Source: an uncultured Enterorhabdus sp.
GTDB taxonomy: Bacteria; Actinomycetota; Coriobacteriia; Coriobacteriales; Eggerthellaceae
Reading direction: 5' to 3'
Length of the DNA stretch: 64,000 nt
Assembly: GCA_947649205.1 (NCBI GenBank)
Contig: CANSQM010000001.1
Location: 124,001-188,000 of the forward strand
This document shows, in pieces, positions 33,117 through 42,471 of this stretch. How positions within the stretch are numbered: position 1 is the first letter of the stretch; each line of letters begins with the position of its first letter. A program made the position numbers and the translations under genes. The notes under the pieces were generated by a model, which had not been told where the DNA came from, did not search any database, and saw nothing but the letters and a program-made list of their open reading frames with translations.

Positions 33117-34796
33117 CTACTTGCCCTTCTTCTCCCAGTAATGCTTGCAATCCTCGTATTTCATGGGACTCTTCGGCTCCATGGCACCGGTGAGGGCGTG
33201 AATGGCGGCGTAGCGGCCCATGGTCATGTAGATGCCGCAGCACAGACCGCCCTGGGCGAGGTTCCACTCGAGGCCGCCGCATACGCTGCCCGCGCCCGAG
33301 CCCACGGAGTACAGGCCCGGAATCGGCTCCCTGTTCTCGTCGACCACCTGGCAGTTCCCGTTGACCTCGATGCCGGAATTGATGGCCGAGCAGCGAATCC
33401 ACTGGCGCGTGCCCCAGTACGGCGGCGTGTCGATGGGCTTCATGAGCTCGGAGCTCAGGCCGAACTCCAGATCCTCGCCAGTCTCGCACATCGCGTTCCA
33501 GTCCTCGACGCTCTTTTTCAGGGCGTCGGCGGGAATGCCGAGCTGCTCGGCCAACTCGTCAAGGGTGTCGGCGCGATAGGTATCGGTGAGATCGGGATAC
33601 ACGTTCTCGGGGTCTTCCTTGAGCCCGGGGACGTAGTTCTCCAGCGTCTTTACGCCCATCGACGGCGGCAATTCGTATTTCGCCTGGTAGTCGTTGTCGA
33701 AAATGCGCACGAAGCGGCCCGGATCCTCGACGTCCAGAGACCGTTCGCGTAGGGCCAAGTCCCAGCTCTCCATGGGAATGTCCTCGTTCATGAAGCGCTT
33801 GCCGCTCTCGTCGAGGGCCATGAAGGGCTTGCGGGTGAGGAGCATGGGCTGGGCGTCCATGTCGTGCATGGTCTTCGCATGGTTCACTGGGCAAATGCGG
33901 CCTCCCGCCAAAACGGCCATGAGGATACCGTCGCCGGTGCGGCCGGACTGCTTGCGGCCAAAGCGCACGACGTCGGGAGATAGCGTCTCGACCATGGACT
34001 CGTTGTTCTGGTAGTCGCCGGCGGCAATGATGACGGCTTTGTTCGCGATGAGCTTGACATAGCCGTCGGAATTCTTGCCGATGGCGGCGACTACGCGGCC
34101 CGACTCGTCTTTCTGAAGCTGCACACACGGAGTGCTGTAGTAGAAGACGGCCCCTTCCTTCTCGGCGCGCTGGGCGAGGGTGCGCATGAGGGTGCCGTGG
34201 TTGTCCGGCTTCGGGCCGTAGGACTTCAAGACCGCCGTGCAGGTGCCCTTGTCGCCCTCGTACTTGTTGGCGGTGGCGGAAACGTTGTAGGACGGGAATC
34301 CCTCTTCGTCCGAGCGTGTGAGGATCCACATGGCGGTTTCGCCGGAATGGTCCATGAACAGCTGAAGAAGATCGCTCTGCATGCGGTAGCCGCCCGACTT
34401 GCGCCATGCCTGGAAGTACTGCTTCATGCCCAGGGGATTCGACTCTTCGAGGATGATGCCCGACGAGCCATTGCCATTGGCCTGGGCGCTGTCCTCGCGC
34501 TGGAGGCAGGCAACGGTGGCACCCTCCTCCAAGGCGGTTAAAATGGCGGGCACGCCGGCTGTTCCCGCGCCGATGACCACGATATCGTAGGTCTCCTCCT
34601 TGGCAAATTCGGGGATCTCGTCCACTTCGATCATGGACTCTTCCACGAAGGCGTCGGTCACGCCCTCGGGCAAAGTGCTCTCAGAGCCTCCGTCCTTGCC
34701 GCCCTGGGCAGCGGGTGCGCAGCCCACGGCGGCAAGCATGGCTGCGCCGCCCATGAGCGCCCCGCCTCTCAGAAAGTTTCGACGGTCGATGTTCAT
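33117..34796 (-). CDS. Tat-exported FAD-dependent reductase, second copy
   Basis: Product of 559 residues, same family and layout as the flavoprotein at 16739-18436 but clearly diverged. Tat motif DRRNFLRGG, hydrophobic stretch and VGC lipobox-like site, then the dinucleotide-binding motif VVIGAGTAGVPAIL (about 70-83). No heme or FMN domain. AAGGAGG seven bases before ATG sets the start. It is divergent from its own membrane-bound LuxR regulator. Substrate unknown; divergence from the first copy suggests a different acceptor. Confidence 0.88.
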   Translation of the reverse strand: MNIDRRNFLRGGALMGGAAMLAAVGCAPAAQGGKDGGSESTLPEGVTDAFVEESMIEVDEIPEFAKEETYDIVVIGAGTAGVPAILTALEEGATVACLQREDSAQANGNGSSGIILEESNPLGMKQYFQAWRKSGGYRMQSDLLQLFMDHSGETAMWILTRSDEEGFPSYNVSATANKYEGDKGTCTAVLKSYGPKPDNHGTLMRTLAQRAEKEGAVFYYSTPCVQLQKDESGRVVAAIGKNSDGYVKLIANKAVIIAAGDYQNNESMVETLSPDVVRFGRKQSGRTGDGILMAVLAGGRICPVNHAKTMHDMDAQPMLLTRKPFMALDESGKRFMNEDIPMESWDLALRERSLDVEDPGRFVRIFDNDYQAKYELPPSMGVKTLENYVPGLKEDPENVYPDLTDTYRADTLDELAEQLGIPADALKKSVEDWNAMCETGEDLEFGLSSELMKPIDTPPYWGTRQWIRCSAINSGIEVNGNCQVVDENREPIPGLYSVGSGAGSVCGGLEWNLAQGGLCCGIYMTMGRYAAIHALTGAMEPKSPMKYEDCKHYWEKKGK

Positions 34797-34960
34797 TGTC
34801 TCCTCCTTGCTTTGTCCTCACACAGCGCGTATCCACGGGTTCGCAGGCCCGTTGCCCAGCATCGCCTCGCAGTGCCGATAGGGCCACGGCGTTATGGAAC
34901 GGGGGATTCCGGCTGCCCTTCACACCTCGGCATTGTAGGGGGAGCCCACCCCTTCTGACT

Positions 34961-35004
34961 TCCCATAAACGGCGATAAATCAGCTGGTCGGGGCTCCCAT
35001 AAAC
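34961..35004. promoter_or_regulatory. Direct repeats in divergent promoter
   Basis: TCCCATAAAC occurs at 34961-34970 and again at 34995-35004, 34 bp apart (about three helical turns), between the flavoprotein and LuxR genes. Candidate tandem binding sites for the regulator. Confidence 0.45.
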
Positions 35005-35062
35005 CATGGGATTACAAGATCGCGGCCCCGTCTCGTAGCGTTCCCTCCGAAAAACACGTATC

Positions 35063-36553
35063 ATGGGCACCATGAAAAGACTCCTTGATAAAGAACGGCT
35101 GCTCGTCATCGTGGGGATGACGTTTTTCTGGGCATTGTTCCGCCATCAAACGGTCATGCAGCGCATGTTCCCCGTGGAGGGCACCGTTGCGCTGGGGGAT
35201 ATAGAGGCCTCTCAATTCGCGGTATTTCTCGCGGTGCTCTTCGGGTTCGGCGCGCTGGCGTTCCTTCTCGCCCGCAGAATCGAGCGTTTCCTCGTCGAGC
35301 ATAAAGTGGGCACGCTCGCATGCTCGGCTCTGGGTACGCTCGGAATCGTCATGGGCACCACGGAGGAGTTCTCCTCGCCGGTCGCGTTTTGGGTCTGCAC
35401 GCTTCTCTTCACCGTGGGGTTTCTCGCGCTGTACCTTAGCTGGGCTTCCTATTTCTCGCGCCATTATTCGCTCGAGACCATTTTCGTGCTCTCGATCTCG
35501 TATCTGCTGAGCCTGCTCCTGTTTACGGTCGCAAAAAGCCTCTTTCCCGCGCTGCTTGTGTTCTTGGTCGAGCTTTTGCCGCTCGCCTGCGGGCTCTGCC
35601 TCTACCTGCTGCCTCAGGCGGAGGGCGGCTTCGAGGAGCGATCCGCCAAGGCCATCCCGCGCTACAAGCTGCTCTACGTCGTTCTCTTCATCGCGTTTTT
35701 GCTGGTGGGAAGCGTTACGCGCGGCATCGTCGACGGCATGAACGGCTTCTCGACCGCCTCGATGCCCTACAGCATGCGTCGGGCGATTTCCCTGCTGCTG
35801 GCCGTGGCCATTTGCCTCATATGCGCCTATCGCTACTATAAGTTCACCAAGGGCATTGCCGGGGCCGGCGTTCTGAAGGGCGCGGGCCTCCAAAAGCGCG
35901 AATATGCCGAAGGCGAGCGCCTCACGCTCCTGTGCTGGATTTTCTTCGTCCTGCTCTTCTTCGTCGGCATGGCGGTCATCGTTGCGAGCCAGTCCTACGC
36001 GCTCGGCGGCCATATCGTCGTCGTTGCTCGGAGCGGGCTGGACTTCCTGCTGTGGATCCTGTTGTGCGGCATTGCCGCGAGCGAGCGCGTGCGCACCTGC
36101 CGGCTCTTTCTGGTGTGCGGCGTGCTTACCGAAATCGCCTCCTGGACCATAAGCTATCTCATCGTTCCCCTGGCGGCTACGGAAAGTCAGGAGTTCTTCT
36201 CCTCGCTCGGCGGCCGCAGCATCTTGCTGAGTCTGTTCTTCTTGCTCGCCCTGCTCACGCTCACGTTCGGCGCGTTGTCCCTCAACCGCGAGTCGGTGGC
36301 GGCAAGCGAGACGGTGCCCGATGCGAAAAGGGAGTGGCCCGATGCCATTGCCCCCGAGGTCGTCGGCCGATACGGCCTCTCGAAGCGCGAGGCGGAGGTG
36401 GCGTGGCTCTATGGGCAGGGCTACAGTCTTTCGAAGGTTGCGAGCCGTCTGTACATCTCGACGGGAACGGCGCAAACCCACATCAAGAGCATTTACCGAA
36501 AGCTCGATATCCACAGTCGCAACGAGCTCATTGAAATTGTCCTGCCCCGCTGA
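35063..36553 (+). CDS. LuxR-family regulator with multi-pass membrane domain, second copy
   Basis: Product of 496 residues. About 12 hydrophobic segments between residues 12 and 415, then a LuxR helix-turn-helix (LSKREAEVAWLYGQGYS, then ISTGTAQTHIKSIYRKLDIHSRNE). Same architecture as the gene at 18697-20202, and likewise divergent from a Tat flavoprotein. Start ATG at 35063 or the in-frame ATG at 35072; neither has a strong ribosome site. It probably activates or represses the adjacent reductase in response to a ligand sensed in the membrane. Confidence 0.85.
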   Translation: MGTMKRLLDKERLLVIVGMTFFWALFRHQTVMQRMFPVEGTVALGDIEASQFAVFLAVLFGFGALAFLLARRIERFLVEHKVGTLACSALGTLGIVMGTTEEFSSPVAFWVCTLLFTVGFLALYLSWASYFSRHYSLETIFVLSISYLLSLLLFTVAKSLFPALLVFLVELLPLACGLCLYLLPQAEGGFEERSAKAIPRYKLLYVVLFIAFLLVGSVTRGIVDGMNGFSTASMPYSMRRAISLLLAVAICLICAYRYYKFTKGIAGAGVLKGAGLQKREYAEGERLTLLCWIFFVLLFFVGMAVIVASQSYALGGHIVVVARSGLDFLLWILLCGIAASERVRTCRLFLVCGVLTEIASWTISYLIVPLAATESQEFFSSLGGRSILLSLFFLLALLTLTFGALSLNRESVAASETVPDAKREWPDAIAPEVVGRYGLSKREAEVAWLYGQGYSLSKVASRLYISTGTAQTHIKSIYRKLDIHSRNELIEIVLPR

Positions 36554-36662
36554 GCGAACCCGCGTGTCAGCTGCTTATTGCCGATCATTCCGATAAGCAT
36601 TATCATGATTAAGTTGGCCGCAAAGGGGTCGACAGGATTATCAACCGATTGAAGGAGCGGGA

Positions 36663-37121
36663 ATGAAACTGAAGGCAAAGATCTTCGCTGTGGCAGCTTG
36701 CGCGATTGCCCTGACCGTGGCTCTCACGGGCTGCGGCGGCGGTGGCAATTCCGCCGACAATGCCGCGAACTTCCAGGGCAACTGGGTGCTCACCAGCGGC
36801 AACGTGGACGGTCAGGAAGTGACCCCCGAGATCATGGACCAGGCTGCCGAGCTCGGCATGTCCATCTACATGCAGTTCAACGAGGACGGCTCCTGCGTGT
36901 TGAACGTGCTGGGCAGCGAGATGCAGGGCACCTGGGAGGCCAAGGACGCCACCACCGTGTCCTTCACCTTCGAGGGCTCGACGGAGCAGGCCAAGCTGGA
37001 GGGTGACGAGCTCGTCATGAGCTATGGCGACGACAACATGCACTTCAAGCGCGGCGACATTCCCGCCGCCGCCAGCGAGACTGAGCAGGGCGCCGAGCAG
37101 GAGGCCACCCCGGAGGCCTAA
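36663..37121 (+). CDS. Lipoprotein, lipocalin-like
   Basis: Product of 152 residues. Signal peptide with lipobox LTGC, then GGGGNS linker. The mature part (FQGNWVLTSGNVDGQEV, ... FNEDGSCVLNVLGSEMQGTWE) alternates strands ending in W, as in small lipocalin-like or DUF5640-type extracytoplasmic domains. The tail is Glu/Ala rich. AAGGAG upstream of ATG. A U-tailed terminator follows. Function unknown, located on the outer face of the membrane. Confidence 0.75.
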   Translation: MKLKAKIFAVAACAIALTVALTGCGGGGNSADNAANFQGNWVLTSGNVDGQEVTPEIMDQAAELGMSIYMQFNEDGSCVLNVLGSEMQGTWEAKDATTVSFTFEGSTEQAKLEGDELVMSYGDDNMHFKRGDIPAAASETEQGAEQEATPEA

Positions 37122-37156
37122 AGACCTGCGAAAACGCTTCCCTACGCGGAAATGGA

Positions 37157-37188
37157 GAGCCCGTCGCGCTATGCGGCGGGCTCTTTTT
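37157..37188 (+). terminator. Terminator of lipoprotein gene
   Basis: GAGCCCGTCGC pairs with GCGGCGGGCTC (one G-U pair), 5-nt loop, then TTTTT. Confidence 0.88.
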
Positions 37189-37313
37189 GTGCAACCGCAT
37201 AAGAGAATGAGAGATATTGAATCTAGGCATTATACGGGTATGATAGGCGGTCAGATGACCCTTTTAATCAGAAAGTGCTACACTGTAATAGTGCACCAGC
37301 GGAGGATTTTCGG

Positions 37314-39656
37314 ATGATCTGTCAATGGGAGCGTACCATGGATGAGATGTTGCAGGTTTGGGCGACGACGTTCGACCGGAGCCCGCTGCCCTTCGGCGTC
37401 GCCGAGGTGCTGGTGGACGGCGAGGGCCGTCCCTACGACGCGGTCTATCGCTACCTGAACCCCGCTATGGCCGCCATCACCGATCATAGGGCGGAAGACC
37501 TCGTTGGCATGGGCATGTACACCATCTGGGGCGGCGACCCCGCTTGGCTCGACCACTTCTACGAGGCTGCCTACAAGGGCAAGTCCGTGGAGTTCGAGAC
37601 GCTCTCCGATATGCTGCGGCAGTTCTTTCGCGCCCAGGTGTTTCCCGTGGCGGGCGAGGGGTTGTTCGCCTTCACCCTGCAGGATGTGACGAGCTGGATC
37701 GTGCCGGCCCAGCGCTCTCTCGACAAGGCCGCCGCCGGCCTGTTCTTCTTCGATATGCGTTATCGTCAGATGCTGCTCACCGATTCGGCTCGCGAGCAGA
37801 GCGGCGTTGATACCGACTACATCAGCCTGGCGGAGTTCATCGAGCGCACGTTCGGCCCGGCCGCGGGCGATGATTTGCGCCACCAGATGGAGAATTTCCT
37901 CGGCGACCGCACGAGCCTTTACCAGGAGGGTCAGCTCGCCGACGGCCGGTGGCTGCGCATCAGCCTCGATCACACGGGCCATTCCGAGCGCTTCGCCTAC
38001 GGCTTCCTGGAAGATTTCTCCCGCACCAAGCAAGCCGAGCAGCGCAGCGAGCAGTACGTGGAGATCATCGATAGCTTAGGTGCCGAGAACTTCGCTCTGT
38101 ACCTGGTCGATTTGGAGACTAACGATCTGGAGGTGTATCGCCACGGCGAGGGCGACGAGATCCAATTCGCCCTGGCAAGCGAGTCGGAGGGCGATTATCC
38201 CGCTGCCATGGAGCGCTATATCGACACCTACGTAGTGGAGGAGGATCGCGCGCGCGTGCGCGCCGAGGTGGGCCCCGATGCCCTGTGGAAGCGCTTGGAG
38301 GATGGGGAGAGCGATTTCTCGGTGGGCTACCGCCGTCTGTTCGGTGACGAAGAGCAGTATGTGGAGCTGCGCATCATCCGGCTGCCGCGGCCGCGTTCCA
38401 AGGTGATTCTGGCCGCGCGCAATGTCACGGGCGAGATGCGGGAGCAGTTGGGCCAGAAGCTGGCCCTGCAGAACGCCCTGGATCTGGCCGAGCATGCCAG
38501 CCAGGCGAAGTCCACCTTCCTCACCAACATGTCCCACGACTTCCGCACGCCCATGAACTCCATCTCGGGCTTCGCCTCCATCGCGCTGGACCACCTGAAC
38601 GACACCGATCGCGTGCGCGATTGCCTACGCAAGATCATGCGATCGAGCGATCATTTGCTGAGCCTGGTGAACGACATCCTGGATGTGAGCCGCATCGAGA
38701 GCGGCAAGATGTCCTTCAACGAGGATATCCTCGATTTGTCCGAGGCCCTGGCCGAGGTGGAGGCCATGTTCAGCGAGAAGGCCGCGGCCTCCGACGTGGA
38801 TCTTACGGTGGACGTGGGAAGGCTCGCCCACGGTCAGGTGGTCACCGACCCCCTGCGCCTGAACCAGATACTCGTGAACACCGTGGGCAATGCGGTGAAG
38901 TTCACGCCGGCGGGCGGCCTTGTGACGGTGACGCTTTCCGAGGGCGACGACGCCCCGCGCGGCTTCGGCACCTATGCCATCACCGTGTCCGATACCGGTT
39001 GCGGCATGACGCCGGAGTTCATCGACCGCCTCTTTATGCCCTTCGAGCGCGACGGGCTCGGCTATGCCAACAAGGTGGAGGGCACCGGCCTCGGCATGAC
39101 CATCACCAAGAGCCTCGTGGATCTCATGGGCGGTACCATCGAGGTACAGTCGGTCGTGGGCCGCGGCACGCGGTTCACCATCACGCTGCCGTTGCGCCTG
39201 GCCGACCCCGACGAGGTGGCCGAGGCCCGCGAGGCCGCCGAGGCGATGGAGGGATGCCGTCGCGACTTCACCGGCTGCAAGGTGCTCGTGGTGGACGATG
39301 ACGATCTGTCCCGGGAGATTCTCGTGGAAATTCTGAAAGGCTACGGCTTCACGGTGGAGGAGGCCCGCGACGGCGATGCGGCGGTGCGCAAGGTGGCCTC
39401 GGTGGCGCCGTTCTACTACGATGCCGTGCTCATGGACATGCGCATGCCCCGCATGGATGGCGACGAGGCCACGCGCGAGATTCGCGCTCTCGACCGCCCC
39501 GATGCGACCACGCTGCCCATCATCGCCGAGACGGCCGATGCCTTCGAGGAAGGCCAGCGCCGCGCTCGGGAAGCCGGCATGACCGCCCTTACCACCAAGC
39601 CCCTGAACACCCAGGCGCTCGTCGCGCTGCTGGCCGAGCATATTCCCGAGAAGTAG
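37314..39656 (+). CDS. PAS hybrid histidine kinase with receiver domain
   Basis: Cytoplasmic sensor of 780 residues with no membrane helix. Two or three PAS-like regions occupy about 10-130, 135-240 and 250-375. A HisKA domain follows with H408 in NMSHDFRTPMN, then an HATPase with NAVKFT and DTGCGMT / GTGLGMTI boxes (about 510-640), then a C-terminal receiver with D708 in LMDMRMPRMDG and TTKP near the end. It probably autophosphorylates and passes phosphate to its own receiver; no separate output regulator is adjacent. ATG at 37314 has GGAGG at 9 bases; an in-frame ATG at 37338 is possible. A TGCTACACT promoter element stands about 40 bp upstream. Confidence 0.9.
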   Translation: MICQWERTMDEMLQVWATTFDRSPLPFGVAEVLVDGEGRPYDAVYRYLNPAMAAITDHRAEDLVGMGMYTIWGGDPAWLDHFYEAAYKGKSVEFETLSDMLRQFFRAQVFPVAGEGLFAFTLQDVTSWIVPAQRSLDKAAAGLFFFDMRYRQMLLTDSAREQSGVDTDYISLAEFIERTFGPAAGDDLRHQMENFLGDRTSLYQEGQLADGRWLRISLDHTGHSERFAYGFLEDFSRTKQAEQRSEQYVEIIDSLGAENFALYLVDLETNDLEVYRHGEGDEIQFALASESEGDYPAAMERYIDTYVVEEDRARVRAEVGPDALWKRLEDGESDFSVGYRRLFGDEEQYVELRIIRLPRPRSKVILAARNVTGEMREQLGQKLALQNALDLAEHASQAKSTFLTNMSHDFRTPMNSISGFASIALDHLNDTDRVRDCLRKIMRSSDHLLSLVNDILDVSRIESGKMSFNEDILDLSEALAEVEAMFSEKAAASDVDLTVDVGRLAHGQVVTDPLRLNQILVNTVGNAVKFTPAGGLVTVTLSEGDDAPRGFGTYAITVSDTGCGMTPEFIDRLFMPFERDGLGYANKVEGTGLGMTITKSLVDLMGGTIEVQSVVGRGTRFTITLPLRLADPDEVAEAREAAEAMEGCRRDFTGCKVLVVDDDDLSREILVEILKGYGFTVEEARDGDAAVRKVASVAPFYYDAVLMDMRMPRMDGDEATREIRALDRPDATTLPIIAETADAFEEGQRRAREAGMTALTTKPLNTQALVALLAEHIPEK

Positions 39657-39738
39657 GGATTGCCGTTTCTCGGCGCAGGCGCGAGGGGGCTGTTCCGGTC
39701 GCCGCCGCGCCTCGGCCGCATCGTTTCAGCAGAGCAAA

Positions 39739-39766
39739 AAGGGCTCGGGAGCAATCCCGAGCCCTT
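39739..39766 (-). terminator. Terminator of triple RidA gene
   Basis: Perfect 12-bp stem (39739-39750 with 39755-39766), 4-nt loop; on the minus strand TTTTTG follows. It also lies within 110 bp of the converging kinase gene stop. Confidence 0.88.
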
Positions 39767-39789
39767 GGCGTTTCAGCGATGGGCGAAAC

Positions 39790-41052
39790 TTAGGCGATGG
39801 GCGGGGTGCCCTCCCAGTTGCCGGCGATGGCGTCGATCATGACGCGGGCGCCGAAGGGCAGCTCGCCGCAGCCGACGACCTTGCGGGCCGGCTTGTGGTC
39901 GCCGAAGAAGGCGGCGTAGGCTTCGTTCATGGCGTCCAGGTCAGCCATGTCGGCCAAAAACACGTTCACCTTCACGATGTCGTTCACCTCGTGGTCCACC
40001 GACTCGATGATGGCCTTCACGTAGGCGAGACACTGGGCGGTCTGCTCGGCCACGCCGCCGGCGATCAGCTTACCGTCAGCACCGAAGGGCAGCTGGGCGG
40101 AGATGTTGTTGTAGTGCGAGAAGGCCACGGTCTGGGTGGCGAAGGGGCACTTCGGGGCGGCGTCGGTGTTGTTCGCCTCGATGATGAGGCCGTGACGGTC
40201 CTCGATGGCCTGGGGCGGGGTACCGTCGCCATGGGAGACCACGGCCTCCACGGCCACGTCGCAGTGGAAGGGCAGGTCCTTCACGGGCACTACGGTGCGG
40301 GCCGGCAGGTAGTTCACGGCGCGGGCGATGCCGGAATCGGGGAAGAAGGTCTTGTACACCTCGTCCACGGCCTCCATATCGGCCAGGTTCTTCACGAAGA
40401 TGGTCACCTTCACGATGTCGTCCAGCGGCACGTCCACGGACTCCAGGATGGCCTTCACATTGCGCAGGCACTGGGCGGTCTGGGCGGCCACGTCGCCGAG
40501 GATCGGACGGCCCGACTTCGGGCACAGCGGCAGCTGCATGGTGATGTTGTTGTAGTGGGAGAACGCCACGGTCTGGGTGGAGGCGGCGTCATAGGGAGCG
40601 TTGTGGGTGTTGTTGGTGAGCTTTACCAGGTCGCCGGCCTGGGGCACGGACTGGGTGCCCTCGCCGTTATCCACAAGAGCCTCGATGAACACGAGGGCGT
40701 CCTGGGGCAGGCCGTCCACGGCCACCACGGTGCGGGCGGGCTGGTAGGTGGGGAAGAAGGAGGCCTGCACCTTCTCCACGGCGTTCAGATCCATGATGTC
40801 GGCCAGATAGATGGACACGCGGATGATGTCGTTCATGTCGTGGCCGATGCTCTCCACGATGGCCTGCAGGTTCTTGAAGCACTGCTCGGCCTGCTCAGCG
40901 GCGCCGCCGGCCACGATGGTGCCCGTCGCCGGGTCGATGGGCAGCTGGGCCGAGAGGTTGTTGTAGTGGGAGAACGCCACGGTCTGAGAATAGAGGTCGC
41001 TCACGGGCGCCTTCTCGGTGTTGCGGGCCACTACCACGTTCGGATCGGTCAT
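39790..41052 (-). CDS. Three tandem RidA (YjgF/UK114) domains in one chain
   Basis: RidA proteins hydrolyse reactive enamine/imine intermediates and normally form homotrimers of about 130 residues. Here 420 residues contain three consecutive RidA repeats, starting near residues 8, 150 and 295. Each opens with TQTVAFSHYNN or a close variant and runs through the repeating ...QLP..., AEQT.QCL..., D.NDI.KV..F and FF....PAR..V pattern. The chain could fold as a covalent pseudo-trimer. The RidA active-site arginine is kept in the PAR block (PARTVV, PARKVV). GAAGGGGG before ATG at 41052. Monocistronic. Confidence 0.9.
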   Translation of the reverse strand: MTDPNVVVARNTEKAPVSDLYSQTVAFSHYNNLSAQLPIDPATGTIVAGGAAEQAEQCFKNLQAIVESIGHDMNDIIRVSIYLADIMDLNAVEKVQASFFPTYQPARTVVAVDGLPQDALVFIEALVDNGEGTQSVPQAGDLVKLTNNTHNAPYDAASTQTVAFSHYNNITMQLPLCPKSGRPILGDVAAQTAQCLRNVKAILESVDVPLDDIVKVTIFVKNLADMEAVDEVYKTFFPDSGIARAVNYLPARTVVPVKDLPFHCDVAVEAVVSHGDGTPPQAIEDRHGLIIEANNTDAAPKCPFATQTVAFSHYNNISAQLPFGADGKLIAGGVAEQTAQCLAYVKAIIESVDHEVNDIVKVNVFLADMADLDAMNEAYAAFFGDHKPARKVVGCGELPFGARVMIDAIAGNWEGTPPIA

Positions 41053-41484
41053 TGGTACCCCCTTCAAGGTAGAATATGCACCGTTTTGTGCAAGTGCATT
41101 AAACTTTACGGGAAGGGTCATTGTCAATGCCGTTGGCCGATAAAGGGCCCATACGCAGGTATTTGACGGACTGTCAGGCATCAAGCGGAAAAGAAACCAC
41201 AGGTCATCACCAACAAATAGTGCACTTGAACAAAAATATTCCTTTTGTGTGCGCCGTCTCTCGCGCTGCGGTGTTGACGGGATCGGCCGGTCGGGCAGCT
41301 CGCGGTTGCGTCTGGGAGCGGTGTGCGAGGGCGACTTGCGAGTGCGGCCGACTGCGGCGTGCGGTGTGGGCGGCTGCAGCCTGCGAGCGAGGTCGATGGC
41401 GGCCTGCGGTGCGGTTGGGGAGCGCGGGGGCTGTGGGGATACCTTGGAGGCGGCGCGCCTTGCGGCCCCGACGCGTTAGGATGG

Positions 41485-41500
41485 CCTCTCGATCGAGAGG
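41485..41500 (+). promoter_or_regulatory. Perfect 16-bp palindrome over ribosome site
   Basis: CCTCTCGATCGAGAGG overlaps the GAGGAG of the next gene. It may be an operator or a hairpin that hides the ribosome site. The rest of the 460-bp gap 41053-41512 is a low-GC stretch followed by a GC-rich low-complexity tract; no gene is evident there. Confidence 0.45.
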
Positions 41501-41512
41501 AGCGACGGCGGA

Positions 41513-42370
41513 ATGATGAAGTTGCACGTGCTGGCCAGCGGGAGCCGCGGCAACGCGGCCATTGTGGAGAACGGGCGCACTGGGCAGGGCGTGCTCGTGG
41601 ATTGCGGTATCTGCAAGCGGGAGTTCCTCGAGCGAACCGCCGCCTGCGGCTTCGACCTGTCGGGTCTGGCCGCCGTCGTCATCACCCACGACCACGGCGA
41701 TCATGTGAAGGGCCTCGGCGTGGTGCTGCGGGGCCTGGCGAAGGCCGGCGTGCGCCCGGCGGTGTACGCGAGCGAGGCGGTGCTGGCGGCCTCGGCGCCC
41801 CTGTGCGATGCCGTGGCCAGCGTGGGCGCTTCCTGCCGGGTCTTCGCCGCTGGCGACCGACTGTCCCTGGCGGGTCTGGTCGTGCGTCCCTTCGCCACCT
41901 CCCACGATGCGGCCGCCTCCTTCGGCTTCCGCTTCGACGAGCCGGCGCCGTCGGCGGGGGAGGGCGGGGCGCTTGCTCCCGAGATCGCGTCCGATGCCCT
42001 CGGCTTCGTGACCGACACGGGCTTTCTGACCGACGGGGCCGCCCGGGCCCTGGCGGGGGTGCGCCTTCTGGCCCTGGAGAGCAACCACGACGAGCGGATG
42101 CTGCGGGAGGGGCCCTATCCCTATCCGGTCAAGCAGCGGATCGCCTCGGATCGGGGCCATCTTTCCAACGAACAGGCCGCCCGGGCCCTGGCGGCGTTGG
42201 CCCACGAGGGGCTTGAGGCCGTCGTGGCCATGCACGTGTCTCAAGAGAACAACACCTATCGCCTGCCCCGCGAGACGCTGGAGCGGACTCTTGCCGAAGC
42301 GGCTCCGGCTCTGGCACCGCAGGTGCGCGTGACGGTAGCCTTCCAGGACCGTCCCATTACCGTGGCGTGA
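41513..42370 (+). CDS. MBL-fold hydrolase, WalJ/YycJ-like
   Basis: Metallo-beta-lactamase fold protein of 285 residues. LHVLASGSRGNA at the start and the metal motif THDHGDH (about 60-66) followed by a later ESNHDERML are typical of the YycJ/WalJ group, linked to cell-wall homeostasis or DNA 5'-exonuclease activity. The family is usually near walKR; that is not the case here. A double ATG at 41513/41516; GAGGAG about 11 bases upstream is shared with a palindrome. Confidence 0.85.
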   Translation: MMKLHVLASGSRGNAAIVENGRTGQGVLVDCGICKREFLERTAACGFDLSGLAAVVITHDHGDHVKGLGVVLRGLAKAGVRPAVYASEAVLAASAPLCDAVASVGASCRVFAAGDRLSLAGLVVRPFATSHDAAASFGFRFDEPAPSAGEGGALAPEIASDALGFVTDTGFLTDGAARALAGVRLLALESNHDERMLREGPYPYPVKQRIASDRGHLSNEQAARALAALAHEGLEAVVAMHVSQENNTYRLPRETLERTLAEAAPALAPQVRVTVAFQDRPITVA

Positions 42371-42471
42371 CAGATCGGCCCGCACCGCCCTTCCCGAGGC
42401 GACGGTGCCCTATGCTGGGCCCATAGCGTGAGGCACGGGGTTGCGCGGCGGCCCTGGGAAAGGAGCTTCCT

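Noticed and set aside
41240..41480. GC-rich low-complexity tract as a gene or repeat array
   Set aside because: No consistent repeat unit, no ribosome site and no recognisable product on either strand.
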